From contig NZ_CP011971.1 of the NCBI RefSeq assembly GCF_001579945.1, forward strand, positions 1,948,001-2,012,000: a stretch of 64,000 bases of DNA. The letters are read 5' to 3'. The DNA comes from Steroidobacter denitrificans. Lineage in GTDB: Bacteria > Pseudomonadota > Gammaproteobacteria > Steroidobacterales > Steroidobacteraceae. Positions 52,223 through 61,466 of the stretch are shown here, one piece after another. Both the position numbers and the translations under genes were made by a program. Every line of letters starts with the position of its first letter. The stretch's first letter is position 1. Under the pieces are notes generated by a model. That model saw only the letters and a list, made by a program, of their open reading frames with translations. It had not been told where the DNA came from and did not search any database.

Positions 52223-55200
52223 ATGTTTAAGGTTCAGCTCAAGCGAATGATTAAGAAAGCAGGATGGGCAACCGTAGCCACCGGGACTGTACTGCTGTCA
52301 GGAATCTCGGTGGGTGCGCCGCTAGCGTTACAAGATGTGCCGATTTTCTTGCCGCAGAGCGTTCCTCCGCTCAACATGATCGTGCTAGGGCGTGACCACA
52401 AACTATATTACGAAGCATATAACGATGCGTCAGATCTAGACGGCGATGGAGTGCTGGACATTCGATACAAACCCTCGATCGACTACTACGGCTATTTCGA
52501 CTCTTATAAGTGCTATGACTACGCAAGTGATATTTTTGAACCGCGGAGCTTTACATCAAACAAGCAGTGCTCAGGTCAGTGGAGTGGCGATTTTCTTAAC
52601 TATCTAACGACCTCTCGTATTGACGCGCTACGCAAAGTACTCTACGGCGGATTTCGTTCGACGGATACTTCAAGCGACACAATTCTGGAGCGCAGCCATA
52701 TCCCCCAGGATGCTCACAGCTGGGGTAAGGAGTACACCAGCATTGCTGTCGATGGCTATGATATTCGAAACTACACGCCACTCGACTTACCGACTTCTAG
52801 CAGACGGCATCTATTCGCCAACACTACAATACTGAACGACTCACAACAACGACCTCGTCTGCGCTACCTTCTCAACCAAACGGTACGCATCTGGAACTGG
52901 GTCAGTATCGAACAGCCTGTCGCCGGCAATGCAATCGTCACCGGCGTGAACTCTAATGATGGCAAAGAAATTCGTACATCCGTAAGCCCGACCGAACGCA
53001 CTGTACGTGTCCGCGTATGCGTAGCTAATCTGCTTGAGGAAAACTGCCGTCAGTATGCTAATGGAAATTATAAGCCGATCGGTCTGTTACAAGAATTCGG
53101 AGAAAACGACTCGATGTACTTCGGCCTGCTCACTGGTTCCTACGACAATAACCTGCGGGGCGGCGTACTCAGAAAAAACATTCAATCCATCTCCGATGAA
53201 ATCAAAGCCAACGATGGCACCTTTATCACAACCGGATCGTCCGGCATTATTCGCAGCATAAATCAATTACGGATCACACAATTCACACAAGGCGACTATA
53301 CCTATTCTCCCGGCTGGCCAAATGCATGGATTACTACTCGCCCGCCGAACAACGGAGAAGTACAGGACTGGGGTAATCCAGTCGCTGAAATGATGTATGA
53401 GTCTTTTCGCTATTTCGCAGGTCGTACGTCCGCCATATTTCCGGTAGCGACCAATGGTACCGACAAGGCTCTCGGCTTACCGGTAGTCAGTTGGATCAAT
53501 CCATACAATAACCCGAATGCGAATCAGTACTCCTGCGCCAAACCATTCCAGACAGTAGTCAGCGACATCAATCCCTCGTATGACACCGATGAGATTCCGG
53601 GCACAGCATTTCCCAATGCTCTTTACCCAACCCCCAGTGATGACGTTGGCGGACTGCATGCTGCCAACCTCGGGCAGACGATCTGGAATCAGGAATACGG
53701 TGGACCGCAAAATATATTTATCGGCCAATCTGGCGCCAATACCGACGGCGCACCGACCCCAAAAATCGTTAGTAGCTTTGGCAATATTCGCGGACTCGCT
53801 CCTGAAGAACCTACTAAACTTGGCGGATACTACTCTGCAAGTGTGGCCTATCATGGCCGCACTACAAATCTCGGCACGTTAAATTCATCCGCTGGAGATC
53901 AGAACGTTAACACTTTTGCAGTGGCATTGGCTTCGCCATTGCCACGCATCGAGATTCCGACCAACAACGGAACGATCACATTGGTGCCCTTCGCTAAATC
54001 AGTAGACGATCTAGGGATCGATAGAACTCAAGGTAGATTCCAGCCAACGAATCAGATCGTCGATTTCTATGTGGAGTCACTCACGCCTACCAGCGGTCGA
54101 TTTCGTGTCAACTTCGAAGACGTCGAGCAAGGCGCAGATCATGATATGGATGCCATTGCCGTCTACGACTATGTAGTGAACGGTGATGGGACCGTGACGG
54201 TAACGGTGACCTCTGAATATGCCGCGGGTGGAATCATTCAGCATATGGGATACATCATTTCCGGTACCACGGCTGATGGAACGTATCTCGTCGTACGCGA
54301 CGTAGACACCGCTGCGGGGAACGATGTGGACTACTTTCTAGATACGCCCCCTGCTTTCACAGGAACGCCCCCTGCCCCAAGTAGCGGAACCGGGCGCTGG
54401 AATGACGGACAGGCGCTTCCGCTTAACAACGCACGCACATTCACCTCAGGCTCATCGGCAGCCGCGACGCTACTTAAGGATCCTTTATGGTACGCCGCCA
54501 AGTGGGGTGGCTTCGATGAGTCACACCTGGCCGCAGGCGACCGGACGCACATACCCGACGAACCGTCCAAATGGGATGCGGACGGCGACGGCGTTCCGGA
54601 TAATTATTTCCTGGTCACTAACGCTCTAAAACTGAGCGAGCAATTGCGCAAGGCATTCCAGGACATCATGAGACGCGCAACCTCTGCCTCTGCGGCGTCG
54701 ATCAACAGTGGATCGATCAGCAGTGACACTCGTGCCTATCAAGCTCTATTCAATACCGGCGAATGGACCGGCGAACTGCTGTCGTATCGCCTCAGCGAGG
54801 AAACGGGTGAGTTGATTATGCCGGCGCAGTGGCGAGCGTCACAGAATCTTCCCGAGCAGAATAGCCGTCGCATCATTACAGCGAATTCCGATGGCAGCGC
54901 CACAGCGTTCCGCTGGAATTCACTCGATACCACACGCCAAAATCAACTGAATTCTGATGCAACCATCGGCCAAAATCTCGTGGCATACCTGCGTGGTAGC
55001 GGCACCTTGGAAGGCACCGGTGCCAGTCAATTCCGGGCGCGCACCAGCAAACTCGGCGACATCGTCTCCTCTGCTCCCATCTTCGTAGGGCGTCCACCGT
55101 TCAATTACCGGGACTCGCTGGAAAGCGCACCGTATTCCGCCTTCCGTACCGCATTATCGACCAGTCCGACTGCACGCCGACACATGGTTTATGTCGGGGC

Positions 55201-56683
55201 CAACGACGGCATGCTGCATGCCTTCGATGCTACTACCGGCATAGAGCGCTTTGCGTTCATCCCAAGTCCGGTGTTCGCAAACTTGCCACTACTTGCGCAA
55301 CAGAACTATAGCCATCGCTTTTATGTGGATGGTTCACCCAATATGGGTGATGTATTTTTCGACGGTCAGTGGCGAACCGTACTCGTCGGCGGCCTCAATA
55401 AAGGCGGACAGGGGATCTACGCTCTGGATATCACTAATCCAGACAGTATTTCTGAAGCCACACCGGAAAGTCTTTTGCTGTGGGAATTTACAGATGAAGA
55501 CGACGCAGATCTAGGCTACACCTATAGTCAACCAGCTATCGTTAAAGTTCGTGCAGGGGCTAATACTTGGCGGTGGGTCGCTATATTCGGCAACGGCTAC
55601 AACAATACGACCTCCGATGCGCATACCAGTACGACTGGTCAGGCGGCGCTATATATCGTCGATATCGAGACCGGAGCTCTTATAAAAAAGATCAATACTA
55701 ACGTCGGTACCAGCCAGGATCCGACTGGCGCCAACAGACCGAACGGCCTGGCCACTCCTGCTGCGGTAGATCTCAATGGCGACTCTATCGTCGACTATAT
55801 TTATGCAGGCGATTTGTTCGGCAATCTATGGAAGTTCGACCTCACCAACATCGACGAGAATAATTGGGCTATCCCATACGGCACAATCTCTGCACCAGAG
55901 CCGCTGTACATCGCCGGCTACGATGCCAACAAGGATGGCGATTTGGCCGATGCCGGCGAGTACACTCAGCCGATCACCGTACGCCCCGAAGTTGCTCGTG
56001 GTCCGCACGGTATCGGTATGATGGTACTGTTCGGCACCGGTAAATTCTTCGAGCACGAAGACAAGGAACTCACGCCCGAACGACGTCAGACTTTCTATGG
56101 CATCATCGATCGCAACTCAGGGACGTCGACTGATCTAATCAGGGGGCGTAACACCCTGCTCGAGCAAGAGATCATCGCTGAAGGACAGCTCGACATCGAT
56201 GGTGAATCGATCGACTATCGTCTCACGTCGGACAGTCAACTTCTGACGCATCGCGGTTGGTATTTGGACCTGGTGTCACCAATCAACGGCTATCAGGCCG
56301 AAAAACAGGTCTCCAATCCCGTGGTTCGCGATGGTCGGATCATCTTCACCACCATGATCCCAGATCCCGACCCTTGCGCGTTCGGCGGCGGCGGCTGGCT
56401 GATGGAGCTGGATCTGCTAAACGGCAGTCGTTTGAATTTCCCGCCATTCGACCTCAACCGCGATGGCCTATTCGATGAACAGGACATGATCGAGCATGAC
56501 GGCGTACTGATACCACCATCCGGTATCGGCTCCACCGAGGGCATCATCCAGCAGCCGGCGATCATCGATGCACGAGAGGTTCAGTATAAGTACACCCCGG
56601 GAACCAGCGGCAATATTCAAGTGACCGTGGAAAATCCGGGTGCGGGTGGCCACGGTCGCCAATCGTGGCGTCAAATTCGCTGA
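52223..56683 (+). CDS. pilY1: PilY1-type pilus tip/adhesin protein
   Basis: 1486 residues with a signal (AGWATVATGTVLLSGISVG). The N-terminal region begins VPPLNMIVLGRDHKLYYEAYNDASDLDGDGVLDI, the PilY1 pattern, and continues YGYFDSYKCYDY and SGDFLNYLTTSRIDALRKVLYGG. The C-terminal quinoprotein-like propeller (about 950-1450) has HMVYVGANDGMLHAFDATTG and YALDITNP. A calcium loop DLNGDSIVDY is at 1183-1192 (D1183, N1185, D1187, D1191) and matches the regulatory Ca site of PilY1. Acts at the pilus tip in adhesion and extension. Codon use is less GC-rich than in genes outside the cluster. Confidence 0.93.
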   Translation: MFKVQLKRMIKKAGWATVATGTVLLSGISVGAPLALQDVPIFLPQSVPPLNMIVLGRDHKLYYEAYNDASDLDGDGVLDIRYKPSIDYYGYFDSYKCYDYASDIFEPRSFTSNKQCSGQWSGDFLNYLTTSRIDALRKVLYGGFRSTDTSSDTILERSHIPQDAHSWGKEYTSIAVDGYDIRNYTPLDLPTSSRRHLFANTTILNDSQQRPRLRYLLNQTVRIWNWVSIEQPVAGNAIVTGVNSNDGKEIRTSVSPTERTVRVRVCVANLLEENCRQYANGNYKPIGLLQEFGENDSMYFGLLTGSYDNNLRGGVLRKNIQSISDEIKANDGTFITTGSSGIIRSINQLRITQFTQGDYTYSPGWPNAWITTRPPNNGEVQDWGNPVAEMMYESFRYFAGRTSAIFPVATNGTDKALGLPVVSWINPYNNPNANQYSCAKPFQTVVSDINPSYDTDEIPGTAFPNALYPTPSDDVGGLHAANLGQTIWNQEYGGPQNIFIGQSGANTDGAPTPKIVSSFGNIRGLAPEEPTKLGGYYSASVAYHGRTTNLGTLNSSAGDQNVNTFAVALASPLPRIEIPTNNGTITLVPFAKSVDDLGIDRTQGRFQPTNQIVDFYVESLTPTSGRFRVNFEDVEQGADHDMDAIAVYDYVVNGDGTVTVTVTSEYAAGGIIQHMGYIISGTTADGTYLVVRDVDTAAGNDVDYFLDTPPAFTGTPPAPSSGTGRWNDGQALPLNNARTFTSGSSAAATLLKDPLWYAAKWGGFDESHLAAGDRTHIPDEPSKWDADGDGVPDNYFLVTNALKLSEQLRKAFQDIMRRATSASAASINSGSISSDTRAYQALFNTGEWTGELLSYRLSEETGELIMPAQWRASQNLPEQNSRRIITANSDGSATAFRWNSLDTTRQNQLNSDATIGQNLVAYLRGSGTLEGTGASQFRARTSKLGDIVSSAPIFVGRPPFNYRDSLESAPYSAFRTALSTSPTARRHMVYVGANDGMLHAFDATTGIERFAFIPSPVFANLPLLAQQNYSHRFYVDGSPNMGDVFFDGQWRTVLVGGLNKGGQGIYALDITNPDSISEATPESLLLWEFTDEDDADLGYTYSQPAIVKVRAGANTWRWVAIFGNGYNNTTSDAHTSTTGQAALYIVDIETGALIKKINTNVGTSQDPTGANRPNGLATPAAVDLNGDSIVDYIYAGDLFGNLWKFDLTNIDENNWAIPYGTISAPEPLYIAGYDANKDGDLADAGEYTQPITVRPEVARGPHGIGMMVLFGTGKFFEHEDKELTPERRQTFYGIIDRNSGTSTDLIRGRNTLLEQEIIAEGQLDIDGESIDYRLTSDSQLLTHRGWYLDLVSPINGYQAEKQVSNPVVRDGRIIFTTMIPDPDPCAFGGGGWLMELDLLNGSRLNFPPFDLNRDGLFDEQDMIEHDGVLIPPSGIGSTEGIIQQPAIIDAREVQYKYTPGTSGNIQVTVENPGAGGHGRQSWRQIR

Positions 56684-56701
56684 GACGAGTAGATAGTAAC
56701 T

Positions 56702-57118
56702 ATGAACAGGATCTCTGGTATCACACTGATCGAGCTACTAATCGTCATTGTCGTCATTGGCATCCTGGCAGCCATCGCCTATCCGAGCTATCAGCAGCAG
56801 GTCCGGCGATCCAATCGTGCCGAGGGTAAAATCGCCTTGGAACAAACAGCGCAAGCGTTGGAAAAGTGTTTTACGCGCTATCTGAGTTACAACAGTGCCG
56901 ACTGTGCCGCTGCTAACCAATTTGACGATGGCGGCAGTTTCGATACGCCGAACGGTCGCTACCGGGTGACGGCGACGCTTGAAAGCACGACATTTACCCT
57001 GCAGGCGCCCCCCCTTGCCAGTCAACTTGACGATGCCAGATGTATGAGTTTTGTTTTGAATGAAACCGGGCAGCGCACGATCGCTGGAGGCAGCGGTACA
57101 GCGACTGAGTGTTGGTGA
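56702..57118 (+). CDS. pilE: Type IV pilin-like protein PilE
   Basis: 138 residues. Prepilin signal ISG-ITLIELLIVIVVIGILAAIAYPSYQQQV with Glu at +5, followed by RSNRAEGKIALEQTAQALEKCFTRYLSYNSADC, a minor pilin PilE pattern with paired cysteines at the end (CMSF...TECW). It starts 18 bases after pilY1 and is the last gene of the cluster. The PilE minor pilin caps or primes the pilus with PilVWX-FimT. Confidence 0.9.
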   Translation: MNRISGITLIELLIVIVVIGILAAIAYPSYQQQVRRSNRAEGKIALEQTAQALEKCFTRYLSYNSADCAAANQFDDGGSFDTPNGRYRVTATLESTTFTLQAPPLASQLDDARCMSFVLNETGQRTIAGGSGTATECW

Positions 57119-57506
57119 AAACGGCCCCGATGATTTAGGGTAACCTCTAAATTGAGCAGGCTGCCCATACTCGGCTGCTGGCGCTGACATCGCATTGCCA
57201 TGTCCAGCTGCATGACGGGGCTGCGGCGATGTCGTCATTGTCAATCCAGGATGATCCTTATCCACTCATGACCGAACCACCCGCTCCTCTACTGTCGCCG
57301 TCCAGCTACGCATCGCAACATAAGCTTTATCGCTACGTGGCAATCTTGTATTCTGGGACTTCGGCTCGCGCCCGGAAGCTTTCATAAAAAAGAAGTTTTT
57401 GTGGTGATATCCACGGGGCCGTCCTATGAGTCCCGCGGATTGAGAGGCGAGTGAAATTTAGTCGCTCTGGTCCTTTTTTATTCGACCCATAAAGGGGAAA
57501 GAAATC
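57119..57506. other. pilE-lipoprotein intergenic region
   Basis: 388 bases without a supported gene. It includes an A/T-rich stretch (about 57380-57400, AAAAAAGAAGTTTTT) and TCCTTTTTTATTCG (57470-57483) near the ribosome site AAGGGGAAAG. The lipoprotein promoter must lie here, but no convincing -35/-10 pair stands out. Confidence 0.4.
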
Positions 57507-57818
57507 ATGAAGAAAGCCATCTCCACCGCGCTGAAGGCGGGCGTTGCTGCCGCAGTACTCGTTGCGGCCAGCGGTTGCGTCTCTCAGGCGACCATCGATG
57601 AAATCCGGGCCACTGCCGACAAGGCCGTGCAGGATGCGGCGGCGGCGAAGGCTGCGGCTGATTCCGCCGCCAGCTCCGCTCAGTCCGCTCGTTCGGCTGC
57701 CGACAGCGCGCAGAGCGCTGCCAACCAGGCGCTGTCCGCCGCCCAGGCCAGCCAGGCCTGCTGCGATGCGACGAACGAGAAGATCGACCGCATGTTCAAG
57801 AAGTCCGTATCGAAGTAA
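57507..57818 (+). CDS. Alanine-zipper outer-membrane lipoprotein (Lpp/OprI-like)
   Basis: 103 residues. The lipobox VAASGC gives lipid Cys24. The mature part is a coiled coil of A/S/D/Q heptads (KAVQDAAAAKAAADSAASSAQSARSAADSAQSA), the alanine-zipper pattern of Lpp and OprI, ending in a basic FKKSVSK that could attach to peptidoglycan. Unusually it has two adjacent cysteines (85-86, QACCDATNEKI) near the end, outside the lipobox. The ribosome site AAGGGGAAAG is strong and a clear terminator follows, as for an abundant single-gene transcript. Confidence 0.85.
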   Translation: MKKAISTALKAGVAAAVLVAASGCVSQATIDEIRATADKAVQDAAAAKAAADSAASSAQSARSAADSAQSAANQALSAAQASQACCDATNEKIDRMFKKSVSK

Positions 57819-57844
57819 TTCGAACGGCTTTTGGCCTGAACACG

Positions 57845-57878
57845 AACGCCGTGGCCTTCAGCCACGGCGTTTTCGTTT
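57845..57878 (+). terminator. Intrinsic terminator of the lipoprotein gene
   Basis: AACGCCGTGGC (57845-57855), loop CTTCA, GCCACGGCGTT (57861-57871), then TTCGTTT. It lies 27 bases after the lipoprotein stop. An 11-bp stem with a U-tract is a good rho-independent terminator. Confidence 0.85.
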
Positions 57879-58247
57879 CAGGCGCTCACGCACATTCTAT
57901 ATTTCACGGCGTTCGTGCGTCCTGCACGTGGATTCCGGCATTCGGAACTTATAAATAATAATCCATTCAATTAGTTATTATTAATACCTAAAAACAGATA
58001 TAGATTCTGACAGGCGGGAGGTCGGCGGCTTCACTCGCTCGTTATCGCAGGCCGAAGAAACGGACCCCACGGTTTCGGCCATGGACCAACTCGGTGTAGA
58101 TAGATGACTTCTGCCGCAGGGTCCGCGCGCGCAGTCTATGGAAACTTCATGCGCACGACTACTCCCCCTACGTCATCCTGCGTCGGCGTTCCCCGGGCCG
58201 ATATCTCCAGGGCTGGCGGGGAGTAAGCGGACGGTTTACGAGCCGCC
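57879..58247. other. Intergenic region with an A/T-rich inverted repeat
   Basis: 369 bases between the terminator and the convergent L,D-transpeptidase gene. An A/T-rich block (about 57950-58005) has AATAATAATCC and GGTTATTATT-like arms around ATTCAATTAG, an imperfect palindrome. It does not fit a terminator or tRNA and I cannot assign it. No ORF is supported. Confidence 0.4.
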
Positions 58248-59219
58248 TTACTCCGCCTCGATATCGTTCCAAACCCGCGTCGTCATGGCGTGCAGCACGA
58301 CCGGCTCGGGTACACCGGTCGCCGCGATGAACTGCTTTTCCGCCTTGGCCCAGTCGATGACCACGCTGCGATCCTGGGTAGCCGAAACCAACATGCGGGT
58401 AATATTCGTCAGGCTGTGGACCCCTGGATCCTGCGTACCCTCCAATGGGGTATGCACTTCCATGTAGAGCTCATCGCCACGCCAGCCCATCTTGAGCGGC
58501 TGATCGATCATGCGCACCTGGGTATTTACCGGGACCAGTTTGTAGAGTTCCTCGATGTCCTCGGGAAACAGCCGGATGCAGCCATGTGTAACTTGCATGC
58601 CCACGCCGGCCGGACGGTTCGTACCATGAATGAGGTAGGCGCCGCCAGGAATTCCCAGGCGCATGGCGTAATTACCCAGTGGATTATCCGGTCCCGGTGG
58701 AACGACTCGAGGCAGCGGTCTGCCTTCGGCGGCATGCTCGCGCCGCACCGATTCGGGCGGATACCAGGCCGGCCGCTCGCGCTTTTGTACGATCCGAGTC
58801 TCGCCCAGAGGTGTTTTCCAGTCCATCTTGCCGATGCTGATCGGATAGGTCTTCACGACCGGCGCTTCACCGCTGCGCACCGGAGGATAATAATAAAGAC
58901 GATGCTCGGCCAGGCTTACCACGACTCCGGTACGCGGTCCGTCCGGAAGAATATAGCGTGACGGAATCAGCACCCGCTGCCCCTCGCCCGGCAGCCAGGG
59001 ATCGACACCTGGATTCGCGGCGACGATTTCCTCGTAACCCACCCCATGCAGGCGTCCGATGTCGAGCAAGGTATCCTCATGACGAGCGGTGACATAGTGG
59101 GTATCACCGATGATCGTGTCCCCGTCTGCCGGAATCGCATAAGTCGCAGCCGGCGATGGCGCGGCGCACAACACCAGCAACCAGCCTGCGATCAGCACCT
59201 GTGCCCGCAGTCTGTTCAC
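58248..59219 (-). CDS. L,D-transpeptidase (YkuD family) with LysM-like domain
   Basis: 323 residues from GTG 59219, with AGGTG 7 bases upstream; the frame is open to 59336 but that part is R/P-rich and not signal-like. Signal: AQVLIAGWLLVLCAAPSPAATYA. LysM-like GDTIIGDTHYVTARHEDTLLDIGRLHGVGYEEIVAANPGVDPWLPGEG, then the catalytic YkuD motif HGTNRPAGVGMQVTHGCIRLFPEDI with His and Cys. Cross-links peptidoglycan or attaches lipoprotein to it. An alanine-zipper lipoprotein gene is next to it, tail to tail, but they are not in one operon. Confidence 0.92.
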   Translation of the reverse strand: MNRLRAQVLIAGWLLVLCAAPSPAATYAIPADGDTIIGDTHYVTARHEDTLLDIGRLHGVGYEEIVAANPGVDPWLPGEGQRVLIPSRYILPDGPRTGVVVSLAEHRLYYYPPVRSGEAPVVKTYPISIGKMDWKTPLGETRIVQKRERPAWYPPESVRREHAAEGRPLPRVVPPGPDNPLGNYAMRLGIPGGAYLIHGTNRPAGVGMQVTHGCIRLFPEDIEELYKLVPVNTQVRMIDQPLKMGWRGDELYMEVHTPLEGTQDPGVHSLTNITRMLVSATQDRSVVIDWAKAEKQFIAATGVPEPVVLHAMTTRVWNDIEAE

Positions 59220-59362
59220 GCTCAGCACCTGCGAATCGCCTTGAAAAAACAGTATGGGGAAAACGACATGATATCTGGGACGGCGCTCGGGCCGGCATTG
59301 TGGACGGAGCGCCAGGACACGGACCGTGCGAGCCATGGCATAAAAAACCTCATGGACGCAGT

Positions 59363-60466
59363 CTAGCAGCTACCCCCGGCGGCATGCGTAACCTCGGTGG
59401 TATGCGGCTCCGAAGCCGGCAGCAGCGGAGAAATATGTTCCGAAACATGGGCCAGCTGTTCGCGTAGCATCTGGCCGATGCGTGTCGGCACGCCCTTTTG
59501 CGCCTCCGCCAGCCCGACTCCGATGGCATTGCCGAACGACAGCACATCGGCGCTGCCATGGCTTTTGACCACCACTCCGTTCAATCCGACCATGCTCGCC
59601 CCGTTATAGGTGCGTGGATCGAACTCCCGGCGCAGTGAGCGCAGCGCCGGCCAGGAAGCGATCGCGCCAAGGTAACGCAAAGGATTGGCGGTGTATTGTT
59701 CCTTGATGGCGCCCACCAGCATGTTGGCCAAGCCTTCTATGGCCTTGAGCGCTACGTTACCCGTGAAACCATCGGTCACGACCACGTCGGCCTCACCGGA
59801 GAAAATATCGTTGCCTTCGACAAAGCCCACGTAATTGAGCTGGCTGGCCGACAACAGACGTGCGGCTTCCTGCACGACGCCGTCGCCCTTGGTCTCCTCT
59901 TCGCCGATATTGAGTATGCCGATGCGCGGCTGCGCGATACCCGCCATATCGCCGGCGACAACTGCCCCCATCACGGCGAACTGAAACAAATGCTGGGCGC
60001 TGCACTGGGCATTTGCACCCAAGTCCAGCATATGGGTATATCCATGACGGGCGCGTATGCGCGAGATGATCGCCGGCCGATCGATACCGTCGATCGTTTT
60101 GAGCACGAAACGGCCGGTCGCCATCAGCGCGCCGGTATTGCCGGCGCTGACACAGGCATCGGCTTCGCCGCTCTTGACCAGATCCAGCGCCACACGCATC
60201 GAAGAATCCTTCTTTTTGCGCAAGGCATCCTGGGGCCGCTCGTCCATGGAGACCACTTGGGTCACTTCCCGCAGGAGCAGCCGACTGCCGAACGAGGCGC
60301 TCGATCGGCCCAGCGCAGCACGAGTCGGCTCACTCAGACCGACGAGCACGATGTGCAGGTCGGCATGCCGGCGCAACGCATCGAGTACCGCGGGTACGGT
60401 GACGGAAGGGCCATGATCGCCCCCCATGACATCGACGGCGATCGTGATCGGTCGGTGATTAGTCAA
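59363..60466 (-). CDS. plsX: Phosphate acyltransferase PlsX
   Basis: 367 residues. Makes acyl-phosphate from acyl-ACP for phospholipid synthesis. Family motifs: ITIAVDVMGGDHGP, SAGNTGALMATGRFVL, ILNIGEEETKG, FVEGNDIFSGEADVVVTDGFTGNVALK. It follows rpmF by 96 bases on the same strand, the usual rpmF-plsX order. fabH is not downstream here; the L,D-transpeptidase gene is, after 143 bases. Confidence 0.96.
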   Translation of the reverse strand: MTNHRPITIAVDVMGGDHGPSVTVPAVLDALRRHADLHIVLVGLSEPTRAALGRSSASFGSRLLLREVTQVVSMDERPQDALRKKKDSSMRVALDLVKSGEADACVSAGNTGALMATGRFVLKTIDGIDRPAIISRIRARHGYTHMLDLGANAQCSAQHLFQFAVMGAVVAGDMAGIAQPRIGILNIGEEETKGDGVVQEAARLLSASQLNYVGFVEGNDIFSGEADVVVTDGFTGNVALKAIEGLANMLVGAIKEQYTANPLRYLGAIASWPALRSLRREFDPRTYNGASMVGLNGVVVKSHGSADVLSFGNAIGVGLAEAQKGVPTRIGQMLREQLAHVSEHISPLLPASEPHTTEVTHAAGGSC

Positions 60467-60562
60467 GAAAGTATCGGTAAAGCGCCGGACGTGAACACAA
60501 AGGCAGGCGATACCGCGACCGGTGCAACGCCCTGACCTCAGGCACGGAACCTTGGCAGAGGG

Positions 60563-60754
60563 TCACTCTGCGTCGGGTTTCTCGCGGATCTCAATGACTT
60601 TCTTGCCGCGATAAAAACCATCCGGCGTAATACGATGACGCAGGTGGGTCTCGCCCGAGGTCGGATCGACCGACAGCGCCGGACGCGCCAACCCGTCATG
60701 CGAACGATGCATACCACGCTTGGAAGGCGTCTTCCTGCTTTTTTGAACTGCCAT
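60563..60754 (-). CDS. rpmF: Ribosomal protein L32
   Basis: 63 residues. [22 protein letters not shown] is the conserved L32 N-terminus, followed by the C-terminal [23 protein letters not shown]. No zinc cysteines, so this is the C-minus form. Between yceD (72 bases upstream) and plsX, a standard cluster. Confidence 0.97.
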   Translation of the reverse strand: MAVQKSRKTPSKRGMHRSHDGLARPALSVDPTSGETHLRHRITPDGFYRGKKVIEIREKPDAE

Positions 60755-60826
60755 GATTCATGATCTCCGCTAAATAGACCGGTCAAATATTTCGTCCGCC
60801 GCCGCGGTGCGGCGCATGGCCGCACG

Positions 60827-61369
60827 TCATTGCCGGCGAAGCAAATCCCGTAAATTATGAAACGGCATCTGGGTTTCCCCGGGTGCCTCATCTTGCGGCA
60901 ATACCGCAACCAGCGGCATACCGCCGGCTGAGACGCAATCCTCGTGCTCATGCATGGGTACGAGCGGCAGCGCCAGCAGCATCTGCTCCTCGACCAGCCA
61001 GCGCAGATCTAATCGAGCAGGATCCGATATGACCGGCTCATAGCCGCCCGGCTCTTGATCGAACTCCTCTTGGAGCACCATCACTTTCAACGGTTCATCC
61101 ACCTCGAGCGTCACGGGCCGCATGCAGCGTTGACAGATCAGCTCCAAGCGGCCGCATACCGCACCATCGATGACCGGACGCCCATCGAACAGCGCAAACT
61201 GAAACCAAGCCTCGACCTGCGAGCCGATCGGCAAGCCGGCCTCGCTCAGACGAGGCAGTTCGGCGCCAGAAAACCGCCGCGAAATCCGGCTTTCCGCTCG
61301 CGCATGAGCGCCCGCGTCCACGAACGCGTCACGAGGGACATCGGCAGCGGCAGACGAGGGACGCAGCAT
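60827..61369 (-). CDS. yceD: DUF177 family protein YceD
   Basis: 180 residues. The DUF177 pattern with Cys72, 79 and 82 (CGRLELICQRCMRPV) and the C-terminal LRWLVEEQMLLALPLVPMHEH is clear. The family is linked to 23S rRNA accumulation in other bacteria. Upstream of rpmF, as in E. coli. The last 30 residues and the N-terminal 25 are variable. Confidence 0.93.
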   Translation of the reverse strand: MLRPSSAAADVPRDAFVDAGAHARAESRISRRFSGAELPRLSEAGLPIGSQVEAWFQFALFDGRPVIDGAVCGRLELICQRCMRPVTLEVDEPLKVMVLQEEFDQEPGGYEPVISDPARLDLRWLVEEQMLLALPLVPMHEHEDCVSAGGMPLVAVLPQDEAPGETQMPFHNLRDLLRRQ

Positions 61370-61466
61370 GGGGCGCGTATACTAGCGGCGACCCCGATGG
61401 GTGTCAAAAGAATAAATGACCTAAACGTTTGTTTTTCTAAGGGATGATCCAAGCTGGAGGCCCTCG

